DNA of 64,000 bases from Gautieria morchelliformis (taxonomy: Eukaryota; Basidiomycota; Agaricomycetes; Gomphales; Gomphaceae): NCBI GenBank assembly GCA_015179125.1, contig WHVA01000223.1, positions 62,001 through 126,000 of the forward strand. The letters run 5' to 3'. The notes below the pieces were generated by a model. That model had not been told where the DNA came from. It did no database searches and worked only from the letters and a program-made list of their open reading frames with translations. This document shows, one piece after another, positions 43,770-53,890 of the stretch (the first letter of the stretch is position 1; each line of letters starts with the position of its first letter). The position numbers and the translations under genes are program-made.

Positions 43770-46260
43770 AATTTAATATTTGTACCTTGGTTGCAATCTG
43801 TGTAATAACTAGTCCAAGTTATTACAGATAGAAGGCAATGCGTTTCTTAGCTGCACTGAACAATAAACTAAAAGAGTGTGTAGGTTCAAGGACACTATCG
43901 GGGTCCAAGAGTATTCCTTTTAATAAAGAGGGAATAGGCTCCGCAGGAGAGTTTGTAAGTGGATTGGGTCGACCAACGTCAATGCACTGCAATAACGAGA
44001 GAGTAATGTGAAGTGGCTTTTGCGCACAACTTGACTTGACTTGTGAAAGTCACTGAACAGGAAAATCAACTGAACAGCTCGTCTCGGGTATTGGAGTGCT
44101 AATTGACAAGAAAATCGATTGCCAACCTCACTCTGTAGAGTTTCACCCAGTGTGTTAGGCTAAGCGGCTAAGCAGTAAAGCAACTACTTAACTAAGAATA
44201 GTTACTCTAAGCAAGAGTAGTATTCTAGTTCGGGTTAGGAACTTAGGTAAGATGTGCAAGTCACACAAGCTGTGTAGGATAGAAGATGGGTAGATTGATT
44301 GCTCAAAGAGCAGGCAAAGGGCCTCCTTTTATATTGTAATGTACAAGAGCTTAGTAAGCAGGTAGAACCTTCTATCTATTAATGGAATGGGGGAAGAAGC
44401 TTGTGGAAGGTGGAAGAAAGGGTTGGAAGAAACTGGCTGTTTCCTGGGGACTCTACCATGCTTCCTACCAATCAGAGCTTGCTTTGTCAGGAATGACTCA
44501 CTGAAAGGGGTCATGTGCCATAGCACAGCTTGGCTGAGTCATGTACTCCTGACTCACCAAGGTGTGCCTGGATTGGTTGAGCCATTGAGGCTGTATCTCC
44601 AGATAACCATGTATTTAGTGTTTTCCAGGTCCTGGCTAAAGCCCCGGCCTAGCCCGAGCCAGGACGGGCCCAAGCCATTATGGGGCCGGCTTTGAGGGCC
44701 CGTCCTTGGATCCAGAGAGCCGGAGCCGGGCCCGAAAGCTGCGGCTTTTGGGCGCTTCCCAGGCAATGCTGGAGCCAGCTCTTTACCAAGAATAGACAGG
44801 TCGTTACATGTCTTTGTGACTACTAATAAGTGAAAAAATCTGCATCCGTCTTTCTCATCGCCCCCTATGCCTTTGCCCCGCATTTCCGACAGTGACAGCA
44901 GTGAAGAGGAGGTCATTGAGGTTGCCGGCCCTATCACAAGCGTGCATGGGCGCATTAAGCCAAGCCCGGCCCTCAAAGACCCGAGCCTGGAAAACACTAG
45001 CTCTGGGAGGGGGGCCGGTATGGGTAAGGGTGCGGGTAAGGGTGCAGTGGGTCCAGGTAGGAGGGCGTGCGGGGGGTGTGTTACGCTGCGGGTGCGACTG
45101 TAGTCATTGTGGGCGGGGGCGGCATGTTTGTGCGGGGGTGCGGGGATGTGCGCGACGACACGGTCATGTGCTCACGTGAGTCGCATACGTGGCCCCAGGC
45201 GAGACAGAGAGTGGCCACATCGACGCTCTCCAGCCCCAGCCCCAGCCCCTTGTGCCGCTTCGTGGAGGCTTGTTCCCGGACCCCGCCGGTCCAATCGCGC
45301 GCATGCGCTCCCTGCCGACATGAAACCGCGGGTCTGAACTCGCGAGCGGGCGCCGCCTTCAAGTACTCCCGCCGTCTGGGGGGGTCGCTGTCATCGCACA
45401 TGCGCCCGCCTTTGAGTGCGCGCGAGCCCCCTTCTCCGCCCCCGCCCCCGTCGCCGAAAAACGCACGTCAAGCCACGCGCCGCGAAGTAGGTAGAAAGAT
45501 AGATGAGGATGCAGACTTGTAATTAAAATTGCTACTCTGGGTAGTCTACAAAATACATTGGGCTCTACATCGGCCTAGTCAAAAACCTCACCTACAGGCC
45601 GGGGCTTAAGCCGGGCCGGGACGGGGCCGGGCTGGGACTTTTGCATCGGTTCAGGCCCTGAAATCGAGTGAGCCGGGACTGGACAAGCCGGGCCCGAGCC
45701 ACGGCTTTTGAGCTGGGACCGAGCCTGGAAAACACTACATGTATTTGGCACTCAGAAGCTGAGTAAGCAGTTCTGAGCCAATTAGGGCTCTGTAGCCATA
45801 ATTACTAAGAGCACTGCTTAGCACAGCTGAGCATAGCCTGGTACAGCCTAGTTGTCATGACTGACCATGATCCCCATTGTTTGGTGAAGCCAAACAGGCT
45901 GCACAGTTGCTATGGCTGCATATAGCAACTGTTTGGGACTCAGCTGGAAATACTGAGAGAGCCATCCTGCCGGACTTGTGGGCGCTTGGGTGACCACAAG
46001 TCCGAAAATGCGGCCACCGCCGAGGTGCCCGGCGGAGTTTGAAATAGAGCGCCCGGAACAGAGTTGTGGGTGCGAGAGGATCCACAACTCTGTAATGACA
46101 GAAAAATGGTAGTTTGAGCCATGGAGACTTTGGAAAAATAAGGAAAAATATAGGAAAACTAGAGGAATGTTTGAAAAGCCTTTCCCCAGTTATATTAACA
46201 GCACACAGATATTGTTAATTCTTCAAATGGGTTTTTACATATTCTCAAGACAAAAAGGAA
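43770..46260. mobile_element. composite insertion in Helitron H6, class uncertain
   Basis: Helitron homology stops at GGGTGACAC (about 43768) and resumes near 46270. The intervening sequence has a 10-bp inverted repeat TGTAATAACT/AGTTATTACA at 43799-43824 and a minus-strand TATA-like AATATAAAAGG (about 44327-44337) followed by transcription-leader-like sequence. This recalls an LTR, but no TG...CA pair with target duplication was found. A hAT-like element (44616-45737) sits inside it. Confidence 0.35.
44616..45737. mobile_element. non-autonomous hAT-like DNA transposon (1122 bp)
   Basis: Perfect 14-bp terminal inverted repeats, TAGTGTTTTCCAGG at 44616-44629 and CCTGGAAAACACTA at 45724-45737, with an 8-bp target duplication CATGTATT (44608-44615 and 45738-45745). 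TIRs starting TAGTG with 8-bp duplications are the hAT signature. Subterminal regions carry GGCCCGGGC-type short repeats, as hAT ends often do. The interior is GC-rich; the ORF 44867-45103 (ISDSDSSEEEVIEVAGP) could be a scrap of a transposase N-terminus. No transposase catalytic region. Confidence 0.85.
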
Positions 46261-46261
46261 A

Positions 46262-46480
46262 AGACTAGGGCTGGTTGAGCAGCCTTCCTTGGCTGGTTGA
46301 ACAGCCGTTCCCCTACAGTGGCTGAGGAGCAGGGAGTGGCTGAGGAGGTGCAGGGAGTGGCTGAGGAGGCTGCTGAGGCGCAATGACTGGTTGAGGATTG
46401 GGAGCTGGTGGTTGATTAGCTGGTATAATTGGCTGAGGTGGAGGTCTAGGAAGTGCATCTGCTCCCTTGCCTTAGTGCAT
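46262..46480 (-). repeat. coding proline-rich repeat of Helitron H6
   Basis: GGAGTGGCTGAGGAGG-type units homologous to those at 58065-58440 in the complete Helitron, but fewer. They encode proline/leucine-rich repeats on the minus strand. Confidence 0.6.
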
Positions 46481-47109
46481 CTGCTTGAGCCCACAATGCT
46501 GCGACCACTGCAGAACCTACTACAGGAGGTCTAGGAGCTGGTTGTAAAGGTTCTTCCCAAGGGCTGTGCTGGGATAGGCTGTATACCAGCAGCGTAAGCA
46601 CACAAATCTGCCACCGCTGTAGAGCCTACTACAGGATGTCCAATTCCAGCCACCTGAGCACGCAACTGAGCAATTGTTGCAGAACCTACTACAGGAGCTG
46701 GCTGTCCAGGGTCAGGCCTATTTCTTCTCAGGGGCTGTAATTGTGGGATAGCTGCTAACTGTGCATGAAGGGCTGCCACCTGCTCTTTGGGACTGGGATA
46801 AGGTGGATATGATGGCCCCACAAGCATAGGAGGGTGTGATGATGGCCCTGCAGGCATTGGTGGACGTGATGGCCCTGCCACAGGTTGCTGAAAAGGATCA
46901 GCTGAACTGCTTCTAGGAGGAGGGTGAGGGATGGCAAAAGGTGGTGGTGGAGGGGGATGACTGGTTCTGAGCTCTGATATGTGCTCTCTGATGTGCTCTC
47001 CAATTACTGGGTGGTGTCATTACCTCCTGCTCTTCCCTCGCGCTTTCACGCACCCACTGATGGTTGCTCTCTGGAGTAGATGGATCCCTGAGAAATGCAG
47101 GCATAAGAG

Positions 47110-47860
47110 TAGAGAGAGAATAAAGATATCAATATCAGACTTACATTGCAAGCAGACTAAGGCAAACTCAGGGGAATCTATTGACCTATATTTAAAATAG
47201 AAACAAAGACAAAATTAGCTTAAAAAAGTGAAATTGATAGGGGCATGAAACATACCCAAGGGAAAACAGGCTGTGAGGGTATCTCAGATGGATTGCAAAG
47301 CCACTGATCCTAATATAAATACTGCAAATAGCAGATACAGTTACAAAAACTTACCAGAAAGGGGATAACACCCAGGTAGGGTATGCAGTAGTGCCAGGAC
47401 AAATGCACTTGAAAAGTGCCTAAAAAATGCCAAAAAAGCGAAGTTATAGCAAATAACAACATAATAAGCATCAAGAAAAGGAAGATACACTAGCATAACA
47501 TTCACCAGAAACACCCAGGTAGCAAGTGCAGCAGTGACAGGACAAATATCACTTGAAAAGTGCCTAAAAAAGGCCAAAAAAGCGAAATTATCAATAACAA
47601 ACATAAAAAGGACAGTTTCAGTAGCATCAAACTCACCAGAAAGAACCTAGGTAGGATGTTAATGGAAGGGATGCAGGTGGTGCGAGGGATGGGATGGGAT
47701 GGGATGATGGTAGGAGGAGGGCAGAGGGGACTGGCTGCGCAGCATCTGCCAGGTCACCCAGTGCTGTACCGGCAAGCACCAGAGACCGGTCGGTCTGGCC
47801 TGGGCCTGGGGCCTAGGGCTCGCAGCTGTGCCACTCGCTCCGCTGACATAATTTTTATGT
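47110..47860 (-). other. Helitron H6 5' leader with tandem repeats
   Basis: Non-coding leader between the 5' end and the ORF. Contains imperfect tandem segments with CACTTGAAAAGTGCCTAAAA and GCCAAAAAAGCG about every 130-190 bp (47400-47600), comparable to those at 59150-59960. A probable intron (donor at about 47140, acceptor TTTCTCAG before GGATCCATCTACTCC) is shared with the complete copy. Confidence 0.5.
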
Positions 47861-48364
47861 AACATTATTTGTCAGGCTCAATGCCCACAACCCACCGTGC
47901 TCGTTTCATATTTAGACTCGAAGCGCGGGGGTGTAGGTCAAATGCCCCAGTAAGGTCAAATGCATCAGTAAGGTCAAATGAATCAGTAAGGTCAAGTGCA
48001 TTGGGGTAAATAGGATCATGCAAAATATATCCCTGATCATATAGTATCATGAATCATATATGCACCCATGGAACAGCCGAACATGCAGAGCTCTCTCTCG
48101 ACCTCTGGGATGGGCCTCCCAGCGACTCTAGACATGAAAGTGGTAATAGTCTTGACTGAATCATCAGAGATTATAAGATTGCGCCTATTGTCATAATCCA
48201 CAGGTTTCAAAGCTTGTGCATTGTGAAATAGATCCAATAGTGATCTTGGGGATCCTGAATTTTGACAATGTGGTTATATTGATATGCCAGCTGATCCTCC
48301 GGTGACACTCTCACAGAACCAGAAACAATACCAAAATCAGAAATGGGGGAAGACCCAAAGTGCA

Positions 48365-48950
48365 GTTGGATAGCAGGTCCTCACACGTAACGTGTCCTCA
48401 CAGGTAGCGTGTCCCCACATGTAATGTGTCCTCACAGGTAGCGTGTCCCCACACGTAACGTGTCCTCACAGGTAGCATGTCCCCACACGTAACGTGTCCC
48501 CACAGGTAGCGTGTCCCCACAGGTAGCATGTCCCCACACGTAACGTGTCGCTACCGGTAGCGTGTCCCCACAGGTAACGTGTCCTCACAGGTAGCATGTC
48601 CCCACATGTAATGTGTCCCCACAGGTAGCGTGTCCCCACAGGTAGCATGTCCCCACACGTAATGTGTCCCCACAGGTAGCGTGTCCCCACACATAACGTG
48701 TCCTCACAGGTAGCATGTCCCCACACGTAACGTGTCCCCACAGGTAGCGTGTCCCCACAGGTAGCGTGTCCCCACAGGTAGTGTGTCCCCACACATAACA
48801 TGTCCCACATGTAACGTGTCCTCACAGGTAGCATGTCCTCACATGTAACTTGTCCTCACAGGGAGCGTGTCCTCACACATAACGTGTCCTCACATGTAAT
48901 GTGTCCCCACAGGTAGCGTGTCCTCACACATATCAGGGACATGTATCAGT
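48365..48950. repeat. 17/34-bp minisatellite
   Basis: About 33 head-to-tail units of (C/A)CACAGGTAGCGTGTCC / CACACGTAACGTGTCC, alternating CAGG and CACG versions. ORFs reading GTRYLWGH/TCGDTL are by-products. Confidence 0.9.
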
Positions 48951-48959
48951 ATCTATTTT

Positions 48960-49440
48960 GTGACATATATAGACATAAATAAAATAGCAAAAGAAACCAC
49001 ATTTAAGCAGCCGTTGTCATTAATTTTAGCAAAGCCTGGATAATTTATTGATATCTACCTTTTAAAAAAATGTCAAAAAATGTACAGTACATGTAACCTG
49101 GTATTAATTTTAGCAAAGTCAGGATAATTCATTGATATCTATACCTATTTTTCAACAAAAGATAAAAAAGAACACACTACATTAAAACAGAAGTTGTTAT
49201 TAACTTGAGCAAAGAAGTTATTGATATCCATTTGCGAAGAAATGTCAAAAAAATGTAAAGGATATTTAAGTTGGCTGTTATTGAGATTAGCAAGTTGCAT
49301 TTATTGATGTCTATTTGCGAAAAAAATATCGAAAAATGTATAGGATTTGTAAGTTGGCTATTGTTAAGGTTAGCAAGTTAGGTTTATTGATAGCTATTTG
49401 CGAAAAAATATCGAAAAAATAAAACAGGCCATTCAAGCAG
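48960..49440. other. A/T-rich diverged repeats in Helitron H5
   Basis: Repeated motifs TTTAGCAAAGTCAGGATAAT and ATGTCAAAAAAATG recur every 90-110 bp; the same motifs recur at 52500-53110 in H2. No coding support. Confidence 0.6.
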
Positions 49441-49797
49441 AAGCTGGTGTCAATTCACAGCCAAAGGCAGAAAAGCCCAGAGAAGCCCAGAGACACCCAG
49501 AGCCAAGCCAAAGCAATAGTAAGCCCACCAGTACAACCAGAACACAGAAAGACACCAGTGGGGAGTGCGGTTCTGCAGCATCGCTCTCTTTATACCAAGC
49601 AAAGGGTCGTGCACGGACCACCCTCATATGGTCGCGTGAACCGGTCACGTGAACTGGAACGCTGCTGCGCAGCGTCAATGGTCTGGCCTGGGCCAGGGGC
49701 CTAGGGCTCGCATCCGATTGTCCAGCTGACTAATGCTGACCTAAAACCTGACATAAGCACAATGCCCACAACCCACTGCCCTCGTTTAACTCTTAGA

Positions 49798-50702
49798 CTA
49801 GGTGGATACCCGCGCTTCGCGCGGGGGTGCAAGTCAAACACCTCGGTAAGGTCAAACACCTCGGTAAGGTCAAACACCTCGGTAAGGTCAAACACATCGG
49901 TAAGGTCAAACACATCGGTAAGGTCAAACACATCGGTAAGGTCAAACACATCGGTAAGGTCAAACACATCGGTAAGGTCAAACACATCGGTAAGGTCAAA
50001 TGCATCGGCAAAGTCAAATGCATTGGGTGAGGTCAAACACATCAGCGAGGTCAAACACCTTGGGTAAATCAAACTTGGGATAAGTCAAACACATTCAGAT
50101 AAGTAAAACACATCTTATTGATTGAAAGTAGCTCTAAGTAACACACCAAGGTAGGTAATGTTATGACCATGCTGCTCAACCAACTCTGGTACCTCCACAC
50201 CTCATCTGACTCTATTCCGCAACATCCACACTTTGACCTTTTGATCCCCTTGTTCTTTACTATTCACATACTTCCCCTTTTGACTCTATTCACCAGCCTT
50301 CCCTACTTAACCCTTAGCATAGCAATTCTGGAGCATCAGGAGTTCCATTTGTTCCACTATCAATTAGACCTACATGCCTATTGTTCTTAGTTCTACCCGG
50401 CACCCCCTTGTAGTTCCTCTTGTTCCATATTAGTTACTTACTCCATTTATCCTAGTTACTTTTGCTTGCACCAGAATTACCTCTACCTTCCGACATGTTG
50501 TCTCAGCACTTTGTATAAAACCCAGTCATGTGATGTGTTACTTAGAGCTACTTTCAATCAATAAGATGTGTTTTACTTATCTGAAAGAAATTTTCTTATC
50601 CGAATGTGTTTGACTTATCCCAAGTTTGGATTTACCCAAGGCGTTTGACCTTACCGAGGCGTTTGACTTGCACCCCCGCGCGAAGCGCGGGTATCCACCT
50701 AG
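49798..50702. mobile_element. mirror element bounded by two Helitron 3' ends (905 bp)
   Basis: The left edge CTAG (49798-49801) plus hairpin CCCGCGC-TTC-GCGCGGG (49809-49825) is the reverse complement of the right edge: hairpin 50675-50691 and CTAG 50699-50702. Inverted homology continues inward through the TGACCTTACCGAGG repeats and AAGTTTGATTTACCCAAGG to GTTACTTAGAGCTACTTTCA (50124-50143 versus 50540-50559). The centre (50150-50535) is single-copy and A/T/C-rich. A normal Helitron has one 5' and one 3' end; this has two 3' ends. The left side abuts the H5 5' end (TC at 49797); the right abuts another Helitron-like 5' end. Confidence 0.8.
49840..50045. repeat. 18-bp tandem repeat in Helitron subterminal region
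   Basis: About ten units of GGTAAGGTCAAACACATC (or CTC). The right arm of the mirror element has only about two units. Similar single units sit next to each Helitron 3' end in the window. Confidence 0.92.
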
Positions 50703-51523
50703 TTCCTATAGTAGAAAGCAGCACATGTGGCGCTTGTGGGCGTCGCTTATGTCAGATTTTAGGTCATCAATTTGTCAGCGGCACGTGAGCGGCACAGCCG
50801 CGAGCCCCTGGCCCTATCACCGGTTTACACCAGTCTGCCGGCTCCAGGGCTCTCTCTTTAGGTCAGCGGCGAGCGGCGCAGCCACGATGAACACTGCGCA
50901 GCGGTCACATGACCTGTTCGCGACCAGAGCGCGCATACGCGAGCGTGGTCCGTGCATGACACGCACGCGCGGTATAAAGGCCGAACGGTAAGGAGGGAAC
51001 GCCAGGAACCTGCCCAACCAGCAATTCCTCTCTCTGCTGTCTGCTCTGTCCGCTGTCTGCTCTGGCTGCTGTCTGCTCTGGCTGCTGTCTGCTCTGGCTG
51101 CTATCTGCTCTGGCTGCTGTCTGCTGTCTCCTCCTTTAGCTGGCTGGCTGTCTATTGCTTTGGCTGGCTGGCTATCTATTGGCTTGGCTGGCTTTCTATT
51201 GGTAGGTAATATCTTTTTTTTAATGCATTGCCATGTATTTTATTTTATTTGTGTTGGTAATTTTATTGGTTCCTTTTTTTTCATCACATAGTATTGTGAC
51301 ATGTGCATTATATTTTTGTGATTTTTTTTTGAAAATAGATTTAAATAACATCCAAAGACTGCCTCTGTTCTGCAATCAGATAATTGACTTTGATATGTGA
51401 CTCCCTTTGCACTGTTTCCTGTTCTTAGCACAGCGAGCACTTGCAAGGCCTCTGTCTCTCTGACCTCTGCCTTCCAACTCGATTTCTGATATCCAACTTA
51501 CCTCAATTCTTGAACCCTTACCT
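50703..51523 (+). mobile_element. Helitron 5' end, plus orientation (H3, truncated)
   Basis: Starts TTCCTATAGTAGAAAGCAGC directly after CTAG at 50702. 50703-51330 is the inverted homologue of 53706-53090 (H2 5' end); both carry TTGTGGGCG, the ATGACACGCACGCG/ACGACGCACGCAC region, CTGTCTGCTCTG repeats, and GGCTTGGCTGGCTTTCTATT. No matching plus-strand 3' end is present; it stops where H2 ends at 51524. Confidence 0.65.
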
Positions 51524-53706
51524 CTAGGTGGATACTCATGCTTCGCACAGGGGTGTAGGTCAAACACCTCGGTAAGGTCAAATGCATCAGCAAGGTCAAA
51601 TGCATTGGGTAAATCAAACTTGGGATAAGTAAAACACATCTCATTGCAATTGAAAGTAGCTATAAGTAACACATCAAGATAGGTAATGTCTCTATACATG
51701 TCTGCATGTGCCCAAGTATAGTGTGCATAGCATGTCCTCCATGCATAGCGTGTCCCTCAAATATAGCATGCTTATTGTGTGCCTGGTTTGTAACATGACC
51801 CCACACATAACATGTCCCCAAGTATAGTGTGCATAGCATGTCCTCCATGCATAGTGTGTCTCCACATGTAGTGTGTGCCCACATATAGCATGTCCCCAAG
51901 TACAGTGTGCATAGCGTGTCCCACATACATAGCATGTCCCCAAATGTAGCGTGTCCTAAATTATAGCATGTGTGTCCCCCATGCACAGCGTGTCCACACG
52001 TGTAGCATGTCCCTACATGTAGTGTCTGTATATCTCCCTCAAGTATAGTGTGCAAAGTGTGTCCCCAATGCATAACATGTCCCCCAAGTATAGTGTGCGT
52101 AGCATGTCCTTTGTTTGTAGTGTGTCTCCCAAGTACAGCATGTGTAGAATGTCCCTTGTTTGTAGTGTTTTCCCCTGTTGTGTGTCCCTTGTTTGTACCG
52201 TGTCCCCCAAGCATAGTGTGTCCCCACATATAGTGTGTACATCCCCATGCATAGTGTGCATGTGCCCATGCATAGTGTGCATGTGCCCATGCATAGCGTG
52301 TGTGTCCCCATGCATAGCATGCTTGTCCCCATGCATAACATGCATGTCTCCATGCATAACATACGTGTCCCCATGCATAGTGTGCGTAGCATGCCCCTCA
52401 AGTATAGCATGCATAGCATGTCCCAATGGCATGTGTAGCATATCCCCAAGGGCCTCAAAGTGAAGCAAGCAGAGGCTGTTACTTATCATTAACTTTTAGC
52501 AAACTCAGGGACATGTATCAATATCTATTTGTGACATATACAGACATAAATAAAATAGTAAAGGAAGCCATATTTAAGCAGCTGCTGTCATTAATTTTAG
52601 CAAAGTCAGGATTATCTATTTTTTGAAAAATGCCAAAACAAATGTCCAGTAGTACATCTAAGCTGAAGTTGTTATTAATTTTAGCAGAGTCAAGATTATC
52701 TGTTTTTTGAAAAATGTCAAAAAAATGCACTGTACATTTAAGCTGGAGCTGTTGTCAATTTTCACAAAGTCAGGATAATTTATTGACATCTATCTGTGAA
52801 AAAATGTCAAAAAAGTACCGTACATTGAAGCAGAAGCTGTTATTAATGCCCAGCCAAAGCCAGAGAAGCCCAGAGACTGACAGAGAAACCCCGAGCCCAG
52901 CCAAAGCCATAGTAAGCCAGCCACCAGTATAGGTAAGCAGCTTTACAGTAAATAAAACAATAAAACAAACCACATTTAAAAGCAGAACCTCATTAATTTT
53001 AGAGAAACTTATTGATGTCTATTTTCGAAAAAAAACATCAAAAATATAGATATTAAAATACAATTTTTTCACCACAGTCTGGGGATGTTATTTAAATCTA
53101 TTTTCGAAAAAATTCACAAAAATATAAAGCAATATGTGACAATACAATATGATGAAAAAAAAAAAAAAAAAAGAACCAATGAAATTACAAACACAAATAA
53201 AATAAAATACATGGCAATGCATTAAAAAACAGATATTACCTACCAATAGAAAGCCAGCCAAGCCAATAGATAGCCAGCTAACCCAAGCAAAAGATAGCCA
53301 GCCTGAAAGCAATAGACAGCCAGCCAGCTAAAGGAGCAGACAGCAGACAGAGCAGAGCAAACAGCGGACAGAGCAGACAGCAGACAGAGCAGACAGCAGA
53401 GCAGACAACAGCAGACAACAGAGCAGACAACAGAGCAGACAACAGAGCAGACAACAGACAGAGCAGACAGCAGAGAGAGGAATTGCCGGTGGGCAGATTC
53501 CTGGCATTCCATCCTTACCGTTCTGCCTTTATACTGTGTGCGTGCGTCGTGCACGGACCACGCGCGAACGGGTCACGTGACCGCGGACGCTGCTGCGCAG
53601 CATCCATTGCTCGCGGCTGCGCCGCTCGCCGCTGACCTAATATTTACGTAATATTATTTGTCAGCGGTGCGCCCACAACCCACCGAGCTGCTTTCATATA
53701 GTGTAA
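51524..53706 (-). mobile_element. non-autonomous Helitron H2 (about 2.18 kb)
   Basis: The 5' end is TTACACTATATGAAAGCAGC at 53706 (minus), followed by the family motif CGGTGGGTTGTGGGC. The 3' end is CTAG at 51524-51527 with a degenerate hairpin (CATGCTTCGCACAGG) and the TGACCTTACCGAGG unit. The base after CTAG is A, not T. It contains a minisatellite and several AT-rich repeats but no transposase. Confidence 0.65.
51700..52450. repeat. CATGTCCCCATGCATAG-type minisatellite
   Basis: Many imperfect units of (A/G)TAG(C/T)GTG-TCCCCA-(T/A)GCA, 18-24 bp. The regular part is at 52230-52390 (CCCATGCATAGTGTGCATGTG). It resembles the 48365-48950 array (TAGCGTGTCCCCACA core) but has diverged. Confidence 0.85.
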
Positions 53707-53717
53707 CTAGGTGGGTA

Positions 53718-53734
53718 CCCGCGCTTCGCGCGGG
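53718..53734 (-). other. Helitron 3'-terminal hairpin
   Basis: 7-bp arms CCCGCGC/GCGCGGG with a GAA loop (minus strand), 7 nt before the CTAG end. Identical hairpins occur at 1137-1153, 49809-49825 and 50675-50691. In Helitrons this structure acts as the rolling-circle termination signal. Confidence 0.9.
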
Positions 53735-53890
53735 GGTGTAGGTCAAGCGCCTCGGTAAGGTCAAATGCATCAGTAAGTCTAACATATCAGTAAGGTCAAG
53801 TACATTGGGGAAAACCAAAGTAATCAATTTGCATCAAGTAAAATGAAGTCAAACACATAAACCATATCAAGAGAAGTGGATATTAAAAAA

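Larger units (their letters stand above)
41976..47916 (-). mobile_element. Helitron copy H6, 5' part with RepHel remnants
   Basis: The 5' terminus is TCTAAATATGAAACG at 47916 (minus), followed by the family motif GGTGGGTTGTGGGC. Pieces of the Rep-helicase ORF match the 53707-60269 copy: 46913-47104 (LRDPSTPESN), 46531-46881 (PxxEQVAALxAQLA), 46195-46494, 43606-43766 and 41976-42116. It lacks the part equivalent to about 57200-58080 and everything after the Rep start. It is interrupted by a solo LTR and by a second, composite insertion. At the point where the complete copy has a frameshift (56917), this copy keeps the original frame (FQGGTWDMQENL). Confidence 0.82.
47917..49797 (-). mobile_element. 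non-autonomous Helitron H5 (1881 bp)
   Basis: The 5' end TCTAAGAGTTAAACG at 49797 (minus) is almost identical to that of the autonomous copy at 60269, and homology continues for about 80 bp (ACCTAAAACCTGACATAAGC on plus). The 3' side carries the TTGACCTTACTG subterminal repeats and half of the hairpin (CCCCCGCGCTTCGAG), then directly abuts the 5' end of H6 at 47916. It contains a minisatellite and the short ORF shared with 1-1161. Confidence 0.75.

Noticed and set aside
45067..45522. 151-codon ORF in GC-rich DNA
   Set aside because: Lies inside the hAT-like element, GC-rich composition gives long ORFs in three frames, no transposase motifs.
48466..48834. 122-codon Cys/Trp/Gly-rich ORF
   Set aside because: Product of the 17/34-bp minisatellite; no start context or family.
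52013..52489. ORFs rich in His/Met/Gly/Asp or Cys/Met/Pro
   Set aside because: Read through the CATGCATAG minisatellite on both strands.
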